Shown piece by piece: positions 7,439 to 14,753 of a stretch of 37,542 bases of DNA. How positions within the stretch are numbered: the first letter of the stretch is position 1; each line of letters starts with the position of its first letter. The translations under genes were made by a program, and so were the position numbers. Below the pieces are notes generated by a model. That model made no database searches, had not been told where the DNA came from, and saw nothing but the letters and a program-made list of their open reading frames with translations. This DNA comes from a bacterium (GTDB lineage Bacteria > Planctomycetota > J058 > JAJDCP01): contig JAUIEM010000034.1 in NCBI GenBank assembly GCA_030428695.1, forward strand, positions 1 through 37,542, given 5' to 3'.

Positions 7439-9586
7439 TCAGCCCGCCCGGCGCGCGGCCCGCAGCTCCTCGCGCAGGCCCTCGACCGCGCTCCGCAGCG
7501 CCGCTTCCTCCCCGGGCCCCGGCTCCTGCCCGGCGTAGCGCAGGCGGTGGAAGCGCTCGAGCGCGTCCCCGGCGAGCGGACGCGCCGGCTCCGGCAGCGC
7601 GAGCCTCGCGAGCCACTCCGCGGCGGTCTCCGCCGCCCCCCGGGGCGGCCCGTAGCCGTGCAGGGTCGCCTCGAGCTCGCGCAGGAGCCCCCGGACGCGC
7701 GCCCGGCGCGCCGCGGCGGGTCCGAACAGGTTGAAGCGGCGCCACCAGCCGTGCCGGCGCGCGGCGATCACGCCGATGGTGAGGCCGAGCAGGCCGAGCA
7801 GCAACACGCCGCCGCGGGCGACGCCCCAGCGGGACATGCGGGGGATGCCGAGCTCCTTGCGGGAGGAGCGCACCCAGGCGCGGGCCGAGTCCTTCAGCTC
7901 GCTGAACAGGCCCTTGGCGTCCATCGCGAGCTGACGCTGGTCCTCGGCGTTGTAGGAGATCACCCAGCGCGTCCACAGGAAGCCGAGCGAGTCGAGCAGC
8001 GCGCTGAAGGAGTCGTTGACGAGCAGCGGCGAGCTCTGCGAGCTCGACGGCGTCGCGTCGACGATCAGCCAGCCGACCTCGGGCGCGTACACCTCCGTCC
8101 AGGCGTGGGCGTGGGACTGGCGCACGAGGTAGTAGTCCTCGTAGGGCACGTACTCGTTGAGCAGGAAGCCGTTGGCGACCCGCGCCGCCACCCCGACGCT
8201 GCGCAGGAGCAGCGCGAGGGCGGTCGCGAACAGCTCGCAGTGGCCGGCCCGGGACTCGAACAGGAAGTGAACGACCGGCTCCTGCCCCGCCGGCGTCCGC
8301 GGCACCTCGAGGGTGTACTCGCAGCGCTCGATCAGCTTGCGGGCGAACATGTGCACCCGCAACAGCTCGTTCGGCGCCTCGACCTCCTCCCACCAGGTGG
8401 CGGCGAGCTCCGCGATCCGCGGGTCGAGACGGGGGGGCATGCGGGTGTAGGAGATGTCCTTGGGGCGCACCGCCGGCCGCAGCCGCACGTCCTGTATGCC
8501 CGGCGGCGGCAGGGCGGAGATCGCCGTGTACTGGATGTCGTTGTTCGGGAACTTGCGGAGGCGCAGGCAGTTGTACAGGTCGATCTCGACGGTGTCGGCG
8601 TAGAAGCTCGCGTCGCGGATGATGATCGGCTCGGGGACGGCGAACAGCGAGTGCGTCCCGGTCGGGCTGAGGGTGATCTCCTGGACCACCCGCAGCGACT
8701 CGGGGATCACCTCCATCGGCCGCGTCGCGTCGCGGAAGTCGCGGTTGCGCCCGGCCAGGTACGCCCGCCGCTGCTTGGAGCGGAACCAGCGCTGCCCCTC
8801 GTAGGCGTCGTAGGCGACCCCGCGCATGTAGCGGGCCTCGTGGCGATCCGCCGCCGGGCCGGACAGGACGACCCGCATCACCGGCGCGTCGTTCTGCATC
8901 AGGCGGCCGAGCTCGTCGAGCTTGACCGACTCGGAGAAGCCGGTCAGGCGCGCGGCGTTGCGCTGGATGCCGAAGTTGCCGATGCCGACCCGCGGCAGGA
9001 CCATGAAGATCCCCGCCGCCGCGACCATCGACACCAGGCTGAGCAGCCCGGTGACCGCGAGGAAGCTGAAGCCGAGCCGCGAGTCGCCGTGGACCCGCGG
9101 ATCGCGCTCGCGCAGCTTCTCCCGCTCGTCCCAGATGTGCAGGAGGCAGATCGACCAGGTCGCGGCGACCGCGAACAGGAAGTAGCAGAGCGCGAAGCTG
9201 AGGTCGACGGTCAGCACCGCCGCGAGCGCGAGGTGCATCAGCCCGAGGGCGAAGATCTGCTTCCAGTCGCGCGCGGTCTTCTTCGCGAGCAGCTTGAGGG
9301 CGAGCAGCGCGCCGACGAAGAACGGCAGGGGCGGCAGGTAGTCCGCCTGCAGGAAGCCCCAGACGATGGTCGCCAGGGTCAACAGCAGCGCGGCGCTGTT
9401 CCCGAAGTCCCCGACCGGCGCGATCTGCCGCCACTCGCAGCAGGTCGACACCGCGAAAAAGAGCGCGCAGGTCGCCGCCAGCTCGACCCGGCCGTCCGCC
9501 AGGCACAGGGCGAGATAGCTGACCGCGACCACCGCGTAGGCGCAGGCCAGGAGCGCGAAGTCGAGCCGGTCACGGGGCGCGCTCAT
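7439..9586 (-). CDS. TgpA-type transmembrane transglutaminase (DUF3488 / transglutaminase core)
   Basis: 715 residues. The ATG at 9586 has GGAGGAAG just upstream and overlaps the DUF58 stop (ATGA). Several hydrophobic segments fill residues about 10-200 (TgpA N-terminal DUF3488 region). An extracytoplasmic transglutaminase domain follows: GHCELFATALALLLRSVGV with C450, SHAHAWTEVY with H494, VDATP with D510, the complete Cys-His-Asp triad. A further membrane segment lies near residues 585-605, then a cytoplasmic helical tail like DUF4129. TgpA proteins are paired with DUF58 proteins and usually a MoxR ATPase; no MoxR gene is present here. Substrate unknown; an envelope or cell-wall protein is likely. 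Confidence 0.93.
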   Translation of the reverse strand: MSAPRDRLDFALLACAYAVVAVSYLALCLADGRVELAATCALFFAVSTCCEWRQIAPVGDFGNSAALLLTLATIVWGFLQADYLPPLPFFVGALLALKLLAKKTARDWKQIFALGLMHLALAAVLTVDLSFALCYFLFAVAATWSICLLHIWDEREKLRERDPRVHGDSRLGFSFLAVTGLLSLVSMVAAAGIFMVLPRVGIGNFGIQRNAARLTGFSESVKLDELGRLMQNDAPVMRVVLSGPAADRHEARYMRGVAYDAYEGQRWFRSKQRRAYLAGRNRDFRDATRPMEVIPESLRVVQEITLSPTGTHSLFAVPEPIIIRDASFYADTVEIDLYNCLRLRKFPNNDIQYTAISALPPPGIQDVRLRPAVRPKDISYTRMPPRLDPRIAELAATWWEEVEAPNELLRVHMFARKLIERCEYTLEVPRTPAGQEPVVHFLFESRAGHCELFATALALLLRSVGVAARVANGFLLNEYVPYEDYYLVRQSHAHAWTEVYAPEVGWLIVDATPSSSQSSPLLVNDSFSALLDSLGFLWTRWVISYNAEDQRQLAMDAKGLFSELKDSARAWVRSSRKELGIPRMSRWGVARGGVLLLGLLGLTIGVIAARRHGWWRRFNLFGPAAARRARVRGLLRELEATLHGYGPPRGAAETAAEWLARLALPEPARPLAGDALERFHRLRYAGQEPGPGEEAALRSAVEGLREELRAARRAG

Positions 9587-10872
9587 GCGCTTCCTCCGGA
9601 CGGCTCGTCGGTGAAGGGGGAGCCGCGGGTCAGGTCGAGCACCACCGGCCGGGCGTGGCCCTCGGCGCGCAGACCCTCGGCGAGCGCCTGGCAGGGCTCG
9701 CCCGCGCCGACCACCACCCAGGCCTGCGAGCGCGACAGCCCCGGCACACCGTGCACGTGGTCACGGGCGAGCGGAACCGGGGCCGGCTCGACCCGCGCGA
9801 GGTGGGCGTAGATCTCGTCGAGGCCGCGGCCGCTCTCGACGGACAGCCCGCCGCTGCTGAAGCTCAGCTCGAAGCCGGAACGGTCGAGAAAGGCGCAGAC
9901 CGAGGCGGCCGCCTCGACGAGCTCTTCGAAGGCGGGCGGCGCCAGGTCGGGGGCGCAGGCCTCGAACAGCACCGCGACGCGCGGCGTGCGCGAGCCCTCG
10001 AAGACGCGCGTCCGCAGCTGGCCGAGCCGCGCCGAGCTGCGCCAGTGGATGTGCTTGCGCTCGTCGCCGGGCCGGTACTCGCGGATGCCCCGGAACTCGA
10101 GCCCGCGGCCCATGCTGCTGCCGCTCTCCGAGCGCGCGTTCCGGTCGTGCAGCGCGTCGGTGAAGGCCGGGGACAGCGGGCGGATGCGGGGGAAGACCAG
10201 CAGCTCGGACTCGACCCGCAGCGACAGGATCTTGTCGAAGAAGCCGAAGGGAAAGCTCGAGCTCAGGTCGCAGCGCTCGAGCTGCCGCGGCCCGCGCCTG
10301 GCGAAGCGCAGGCTGTAGCGCAGGCGCACGGTCTCCCCCGGCGCGATCTTCAGCGCGACCGCGCAGGGAGACTCCGCCTCGAGCTCCGGCGCCGGCTCGT
10401 CGACCCGGACGGCGATCGCCGGGATGATGCGCTTCTTGTTCTCGACCTCGAGACACACCGCGAGCGGCTCGCCGGCGAACACCGTCGGGGCGTGGCGGCG
10501 GGTCAGGCGCAGGCGGCGGAAGCTCCACTCCGACAGCACCCCCGAGACCAGGATCAGGCTGAGCAGCATGCCGAGGATCAGGTACAGCAGGTTCGTCCCC
10601 GTGTTCATCGCCGCCAGCCCGATCGCGAGCGTGATCCCGACGTACCACTTGCCCTCGCTGCGGAACACCAGCCGCCGCCGCAGAAAGGTCGTGCGGCGCC
10701 GGGCGAGCGCGAAGTGCAGGCTGAGCGGCACGAACAGGAGCAGCCAGCCCAGGAACAGGAAGATGAAGTCGGCGAACGCCGCCGCCAGCGCGATCAAGCC
10801 GAGCGCGGGCAGGTAGATCAGGTGGCGGTGCCGATGCAGCGTGCGGAGCCAGGGGCGGGTCGTCGCGGCCAT
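9583..10872 (-). CDS. DUF58 domain membrane protein
   Basis: 429 residues from the ATG at 10872. Hydrophobic segments lie at about 18-55 and 77-112, forming the membrane anchor. The DUF58 signature is at the centre of the protein: LEFRGIREYRPGDERKHIHW. The C-terminal half resembles a von Willebrand-A-like fold, as in other DUF58 proteins. It is translationally coupled to the TgpA gene by ATGA. DUF58, TgpA and MoxR proteins typically form an envelope-associated module; the ATPase partner must be elsewhere if used. It is transcribed divergently from a second, secreted transglutaminase-like gene 200 bases away. Confidence 0.92.
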   Translation of the reverse strand: MAATTRPWLRTLHRHRHLIYLPALGLIALAAAFADFIFLFLGWLLLFVPLSLHFALARRRTTFLRRRLVFRSEGKWYVGITLAIGLAAMNTGTNLLYLILGMLLSLILVSGVLSEWSFRRLRLTRRHAPTVFAGEPLAVCLEVENKKRIIPAIAVRVDEPAPELEAESPCAVALKIAPGETVRLRYSLRFARRGPRQLERCDLSSSFPFGFFDKILSLRVESELLVFPRIRPLSPAFTDALHDRNARSESGSSMGRGLEFRGIREYRPGDERKHIHWRSSARLGQLRTRVFEGSRTPRVAVLFEACAPDLAPPAFEELVEAAASVCAFLDRSGFELSFSSGGLSVESGRGLDEIYAHLARVEPAPVPLARDHVHGVPGLSRSQAWVVVGAGEPCQALAEGLRAEGHARPVVLDLTRGSPFTDEPSGGSA

Positions 10873-10915
10873 CGTCCCTCGGGGTTGGGGGGAAGCGTGC
10901 GGAGCGCACCCTCCG

Positions 10916-10921
10916 GTTATA
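10916..10921 (-). promoter_or_regulatory. Putative -10 box for the DUF58-tgpA operon
   Basis: TATAAC on the minus strand, 43 bases before the DUF58 ATG. The -35 region is not clear. It lies in the 199-base divergent intergenic region shared with the secreted transglutaminase-like gene. Confidence 0.35.
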
Positions 10922-11038
10922 CATCAGTTTCGTGTACGTTGCCCGGGACGGCGTGGTTCCCTGGGTCGGAACCCGGGAGTCGAGCACGCGCACGGTCACG
11001 GGAGGGGCTGCGAGACCGGACGGCTCCCTTCTCGATGC

Positions 11039-11044
11039 TACACT
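11039..11044 (+). promoter_or_regulatory. Putative -10 box for the secreted transglutaminase-like gene
   Basis: TACACT, 27 bases before the ATG at 11072, with GGAG (11063-11066) in between as ribosome-binding site. The same hexamer occurs at nearly the same distance before two other plus-strand genes. Confidence 0.4.
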
Positions 11045-11071
11045 GTCCACGGTCCCCTCCCCGGAGCCCCG

Positions 11072-13255
11072 ATGCGCTATCTCCTCCTCCTCCTCCTCTG
11101 CCTCCCCCTCTTCGCCGAGGGACCGGTGGAACGCGCCCGCTACGCCCTCGACGAGGCCAACGCCCGGCCCTGGGGCATCGCCTGGGGGGACGAGCGGCTG
11201 TGGGTGTGCGACAGCCGCGCCCTGCGCATCTTCGCCTACCGGCTGCGCAGCGGGCGGCTGCGCGTCGACCAGCGGCGCAGCGTCGACCTGGGCGCGCTGC
11301 CGGGCCTCGAGGCGCCGAGCGGGCTGGCCTGGCGGGACGGGCGCCTGTACCTGCTCAGCGCCGAGGGTGGAGGGAAGCTGTGGGAGCTCGACCCCGACGG
11401 CCCGCCGCGCAACCTCGACCTCGCCGGGGAGCGCTTCGGCCTCGACGGCTGCGAGCTGCTCGACCTCGCCGCGGACCCGGGCGCGCTGTGGCTGAGCTAC
11501 GACACCAGCGCCCTGGAAGGCGACGCGCAGGTGCGGCGCGGGTTGTTGCGCATCACCCCGGGGGCCTCCGGCGACCCGTTCGCCGACGACGCCGCGCTCG
11601 CCACCTTCCCCGCCAGCGGCCGCGCCCTGCGCAACGGCCGGGCGAAGACCTTCGGGATCGCCTCCGGCCGCGTCGACGGGCATCCCTACCTGTGGGGGAC
11701 CAGCCACCACAAGTACCTGTACCTCGCCGACGGCCGGACCGGGCGCGGCGTCTACGCCTGGCGCACGGCGGCCGAGACCTGGGGCCTGGTGTGTCACGAC
11801 GACGCCTTGTGGGCGGTCGAGCGGGAAGCGGAGGGAGCCTTCGTCCGCGTCCTCGACCTGCGCGCGCCGCTGCCTCCGGTCGCGCCGGGCGTCCGCACGG
11901 TGCGGAGCGTGCGGCTCGAGCTGGTGTCCGAGGCGCGCTCCGCCGTCGAGGCTCCCGCGGTGCTGCACCACCACGCCCTGCCGGCCTGGCGCGCCGGCCA
12001 GGGCTACGACAGCGCCGGGCTGCGGGTCACATCGCTGCCCCCGGTCGCTCCCACCCGGGTCGAGTACGCGCCGGCGGGCGATCCCGGCTTCACCCAGAGC
12101 CTGATGCGCTTCCCCTTCGACACACCGGTCGCGCGCGGGGACACCCTGGTGTCGACGGTCGAGGCGGACGTCTGGACGGGACGGACGCGCGACTTCGTCT
12201 ATCCCCATCACTGCACGACCGGGGGCGGCGATCCGAACTACCTCGAGGACGCGCGCATCTACGGCCTCGACGACGACGAGCCCTTCGCGCGCTTCCTCGA
12301 CGCGGCACTGGACGCGGCCGTCGAGGAGTACGGGCCGGCGGCCCGCGACCCTCATCCCTACTGGCTGGCCCGCACGCTGGTCGAGTTCATTCAGGAGCGC
12401 TACAGCTACGGCAACGTCCGCGACCGGGAGCGCGGACACTACAGCTTCAACCCCGCCGACGCCAAGCTGCGGCTGCTCCTCGACGACGAGCCGGACAACG
12501 ACCAGATGACCTGCTCCTCGTCCTCCTTCGCCCTGATCGCCCTCGCACGGCGCGCAGGGATCCCCGCGCGCTGGGTCGGCACGAGCATCCAGCGCGGCGG
12601 CTGGGACGCCGACGGGGACGGCCTGTTCGGCCCCGGCGAGAGCTCCGAGGACGAGGCCTTCCACCGCTGGGCCGAGCTGTGGCTCGGACCGCAGGTCGGC
12701 TGGCAGCGCTTCGACCCGACGCCCCGCGACGAGGCCGGCGAGCAGTCGCAGTTCCGCCTGATGGGTCGCTGCGCCCAGGGCGTCGGCAGCCGCGACCTGG
12801 TGCTGACCCTCGGCAGCGGCGACGAGGAGTGCTTCGCCCACCAGCGCGATGGCAACCAGCGCTACAACCTCGTCGGCCGCTACGGCGCCCCGCGCTCCTG
12901 GCGGACGCGCACCCGCCTGGTGTGGTCGAACGCCTGCTTCCTCACGGTCGCCGTCGCCGACGGGGAGGTGCGCTGGGAAGCGACCGGGCGCTGGGACCTC
13001 GACCCGCAAGCGACGCTGCAGGTCGACCTCGTGCCCCTGCGCGCCGACGGCGACGGCTGGACGCGGGAGAACCGGCGGCTGCGCCTCGCCAGCGGGCTGC
13101 CGGTCGACGCGGGGAGCCACGCCATCGACCCGGACCGCATCCCCGAGGGGGTGTACCGGGTGCGGGTCGAGAAGGTCGGCGACCGGCAGACCGGCGGCGA
13201 GTCGGAGGTCCTGCGCATCGGCCCGGACGGGGTCGAGGCGCTCCCGCGGCCGTGA
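11072..13255 (+). CDS. Secreted transglutaminase-like protein with propeller-like N-terminus and Ca-loop motif
   Basis: 727 residues. The ATG at 11072 begins a signal peptide (MRYLLLLLLCLPLFAEG) and follows GGAG. The N-terminal ~300 residues hold repeated strand motifs (RPWGIAW, RLWVCDSRALRIF, PSGLAWRDGRLYLL) resembling SMP-30/NHL-type beta-propeller blades. The C-terminal half has a transglutaminase core: QMTCSSSSFALIALARRAGI with C481, FHRWAELWL with H531, FDPTPRD with D548. Between Cys and His sits D512-A-D-G-D-G-L-F-G-P-G-E523, a DxDxDG calcium-binding loop. Strand-rich sequence follows the core. It is probably periplasmic or extracellular. Whether it cross-links, hydrolyses or cleaves proteins is unknown. 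Its divergent arrangement with the DUF58/TgpA operon suggests a related process. Confidence 0.82.
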   Translation: MRYLLLLLLCLPLFAEGPVERARYALDEANARPWGIAWGDERLWVCDSRALRIFAYRLRSGRLRVDQRRSVDLGALPGLEAPSGLAWRDGRLYLLSAEGGGKLWELDPDGPPRNLDLAGERFGLDGCELLDLAADPGALWLSYDTSALEGDAQVRRGLLRITPGASGDPFADDAALATFPASGRALRNGRAKTFGIASGRVDGHPYLWGTSHHKYLYLADGRTGRGVYAWRTAAETWGLVCHDDALWAVEREAEGAFVRVLDLRAPLPPVAPGVRTVRSVRLELVSEARSAVEAPAVLHHHALPAWRAGQGYDSAGLRVTSLPPVAPTRVEYAPAGDPGFTQSLMRFPFDTPVARGDTLVSTVEADVWTGRTRDFVYPHHCTTGGGDPNYLEDARIYGLDDDEPFARFLDAALDAAVEEYGPAARDPHPYWLARTLVEFIQERYSYGNVRDRERGHYSFNPADAKLRLLLDDEPDNDQMTCSSSSFALIALARRAGIPARWVGTSIQRGGWDADGDGLFGPGESSEDEAFHRWAELWLGPQVGWQRFDPTPRDEAGEQSQFRLMGRCAQGVGSRDLVLTLGSGDEECFAHQRDGNQRYNLVGRYGAPRSWRTRTRLVWSNACFLTVAVADGEVRWEATGRWDLDPQATLQVDLVPLRADGDGWTRENRRLRLASGLPVDAGSHAIDPDRIPEGVYRVRVEKVGDRQTGGESEVLRIGPDGVEALPRP

Positions 13256-13322
13256 CCGGGACGCAGCTGGGGGGCAGCGACAAGGCCCGTTCGCCCCCCT
13301 CCCAAGACAAGTCTTGTCCTCT

Positions 13323-13358
13323 CTCCGCGCCTCCGCGCCTCTGCGCCTCTGCGTTGAG
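13323..13358 (+). repeat. Pyrimidine-rich dispersed repeat, copy 1
   Basis: Iterated CTCCGCGC and CTCTGCGC units ending CTCTGCGTTGAG. A second copy with the same ending lies at 19951-19986, also in non-coding DNA. From memory, similar tracts ending CTCTGCGTT are scattered through many large bacterial genomes; their function is unknown. Confidence 0.6.
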
Positions 13359-13416
13359 TTCTTCGTTGAGTCCTTGTCTGAGCTGACAACGCCCCGCCAG
13401 GAAGTTCCTCACCTAA

Positions 13417-13690
13417 TGACCTCCGCATAAGTTCTGACCCACAGAGCGAGGTCGCTTCCCGCGCAACGACGGGAGGGGGTGAACCCCTCCCCTACCTCGG
13501 TGTGTACGCTTTTTCCGGGGGTACGGGCGCGGTTTACCCCCCGCCCGGCGCATGCGTAGGGACGTGTGTCATCCGGTTCCGTGAGACAGCCTCGTGAACC
13601 CCTCCCCTACCTTGGTGTGGTGCGGTCTTTCGGAGGTAGGGGCGGGGTTCACCCCCGCCCGCCGGACCGGGACAGAACTTACGCAGTGAC
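13417..13690. mobile_element. Candidate MITE with terminal inverted repeats
   Basis: The left end at 13421 reads CTCCGCATAAGTTCTGACCC. The right end (to 13686), reverse-complemented, reads CTGCGTAAGTTCTGTCCC, with AAGTTCTG identical in both. TGAC flanks both ends (13417-13420 and 13687-13690), which fits a 4-bp target duplication. The ~266-bp interior holds two imperfect palindromes (13479-13547 and about 13593-13666) built on GTGAACCCCTCCCCTACC and its complement. There is no transposase frame, so it would need help in trans. Alternative: two independent REP-like palindromes. Confidence 0.5.
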
Positions 13691-13734
13691 TTCAAGTCGG
13701 GATCGCGATCAATCGGATCGGCGTCGGGACCGCC

Positions 13735-14370
13735 TCAGAATGCCCCGTCCCGGAAGAAGCGCTCCGCCAGCGCGGGCACCTCCGGGTGGTTCATGATGTG
13801 GGTGTGGGTCGCATCGATCTCGGCGAAGTCCGCCATCCCGGGCAGCCGGGTCTCCTCGACCAGCACCAGCCCGTCGGAGGGCTCGTCGCGCGGGATCCAC
13901 TCGAGCGCCCGGGTCACCCAGCTGATCGGGTTGGCGGCGGCGACCGCGCGGGTCCCGGCGATCACGCCGAAGGGCGCGCTCGGCTCGGGAGCCTCGAGCG
14001 CGGCGAGCTCCTGCCCGGCCGGACCGAAGACGCGCTGGAACAGACGGTTGTCGGCCAGGCGCCGGGCGACGGCGCTGCCCTGGCTCGGCGGCGCGAGCAG
14101 CACCAGGCGCCGCCAGGGCAGGCTCGGCATGAAACGCACGACGACGCCGCCCATCGAGTGGGTGATCGCGCAGGGCTGCACGTCCGCACCGAGCTTCTTG
14201 CGGATGCGCTCCGTCAGCTCGCTGCCAAGGGTGGCGAGGGACTTGTAGCGGGACGGGTAGTCGAAGGCCTCGCAGCGGAAGCCCCGCTCTTCGAGCTTCC
14301 GCCCCAGCCGCCACATCGAGAGGCTGCTCCGGCCCATGCCGTGCAGCAGGACCACGCAGTCCGCGCTCAA
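13735..14370 (-). CDS. Lipase-like alpha/beta hydrolase
   Basis: 211 residues. The TTG at 14370 is chosen because it overlaps the receiver stop as TTGA and the fold starts immediately after (CVVLLHGMGRSS, the oxyanion loop). The nucleophile elbow is HSMGG with S72. The acid is probably D166 (SDGLVLVEE), and the catalytic His is H189 or H191 in ATHTHIMNH. This is the layout of lipase/PGAP1-like hydrolases of the short cytoplasmic type; there is no signal peptide and the length is below classical secreted lipases. It is the third gene of the histidine kinase/receiver operon, so a signalling-controlled esterase or a regulator of a lipid signal is possible. Substrate unknown. Confidence 0.85.
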   Translation of the reverse strand: MSADCVVLLHGMGRSSLSMWRLGRKLEERGFRCEAFDYPSRYKSLATLGSELTERIRKKLGADVQPCAITHSMGGVVVRFMPSLPWRRLVLLAPPSQGSAVARRLADNRLFQRVFGPAGQELAALEAPEPSAPFGVIAGTRAVAAANPISWVTRALEWIPRDEPSDGLVLVEETRLPGMADFAEIDATHTHIMNHPEVPALAERFFRDGAF

Positions 14371-14753
14371 GCCATCAGCTCCCGGAGGCGCGTGACCAGG
14401 CGCTCGTCGTCGATCGGCTTGGTCATGAACTCGTCGGCGCCGGCTTCGAGCGCGCGGTCGCGGTCCTTCCGCTGGCCCTTGGCCGTCAGCATGATGATGT
14501 GGATCCCGCACAGCGGCGCGGGCTCTTCGCGGATCGCCCGGCACACGTCGTAGCCGTTCTTGCGCGGCATCATCAGGTCGAGCAGCACGACCCGGGGCCG
14601 CTGCTCTCGCACGCCCTCGAGACATGCGACGCCGTCTTCGGCGGTGATCACCTCGAAGCCTTCCAGCTGCAGGATGAAGGAGGTCGTGTCGCGGATGTTC
14701 GGCTCGTCATCGGCGACCAGCACGAGGTTTCGCAGCTCAGGGGTCTCGCTCAT
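14367..14753 (-). CDS. Single-domain response regulator receiver
   Basis: 128 residues. The ATG at 14753 gives a normal receiver N-terminus, overlapping the kinase 3' end by 17 bases. All receiver residues are present: D15-D16, phosphoacceptor D59 in VVLLDLMMP, T90 in MLTAKG, K112 in TKPID. There is no output domain, so it acts through protein contacts as CheY/SpoIIAA-type stand-alone receivers do. It is encoded directly after a histidine kinase and overlaps the following hydrolase gene (TTGA), so the three products are probably made together. The kinase next door has an atypical ATP site, so the phosphodonor is uncertain. Confidence 0.95.
   Translation of the reverse strand: MSETPELRNLVLVADDEPNIRDTTSFILQLEGFEVITAEDGVACLEGVREQRPRVVLLDLMMPRKNGYDVCRAIREEPAPLCGIHIIMLTAKGQRKDRDRALEAGADEFMTKPIDDERLVTRLRELMA

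Larger units (their letters stand above)
13256..13734. other. Non-coding region with repeats and a candidate MITE
   Basis: 479 bases between the convergent transglutaminase-like and hydrolase genes. It holds, in order, a small palindrome (13306-13318, GACAAG/CTTGTC), a CTCCGCG/CTCTGCG direct-repeat tract (13323-13358) and the element at 13421-13686. No open frame with coding character is seen. Confidence 0.7.

Noticed and set aside
9761..13120. Long open frame on the minus strand (over 1100 codons) opposite the secreted transglutaminase-like gene
   Set aside because: Low-complexity composition; the plus-strand gene has a signal peptide and a catalytic triad.
9655..13386. Very long open frame on the plus strand (over 1200 codons) across tgpA/DUF58 and the transglutaminase gene
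   Set aside because: Its translation is Arg/Ala/Gly/Pro-rich with no domain and lies across well-supported genes; high GC removes stop codons in shadow frames.
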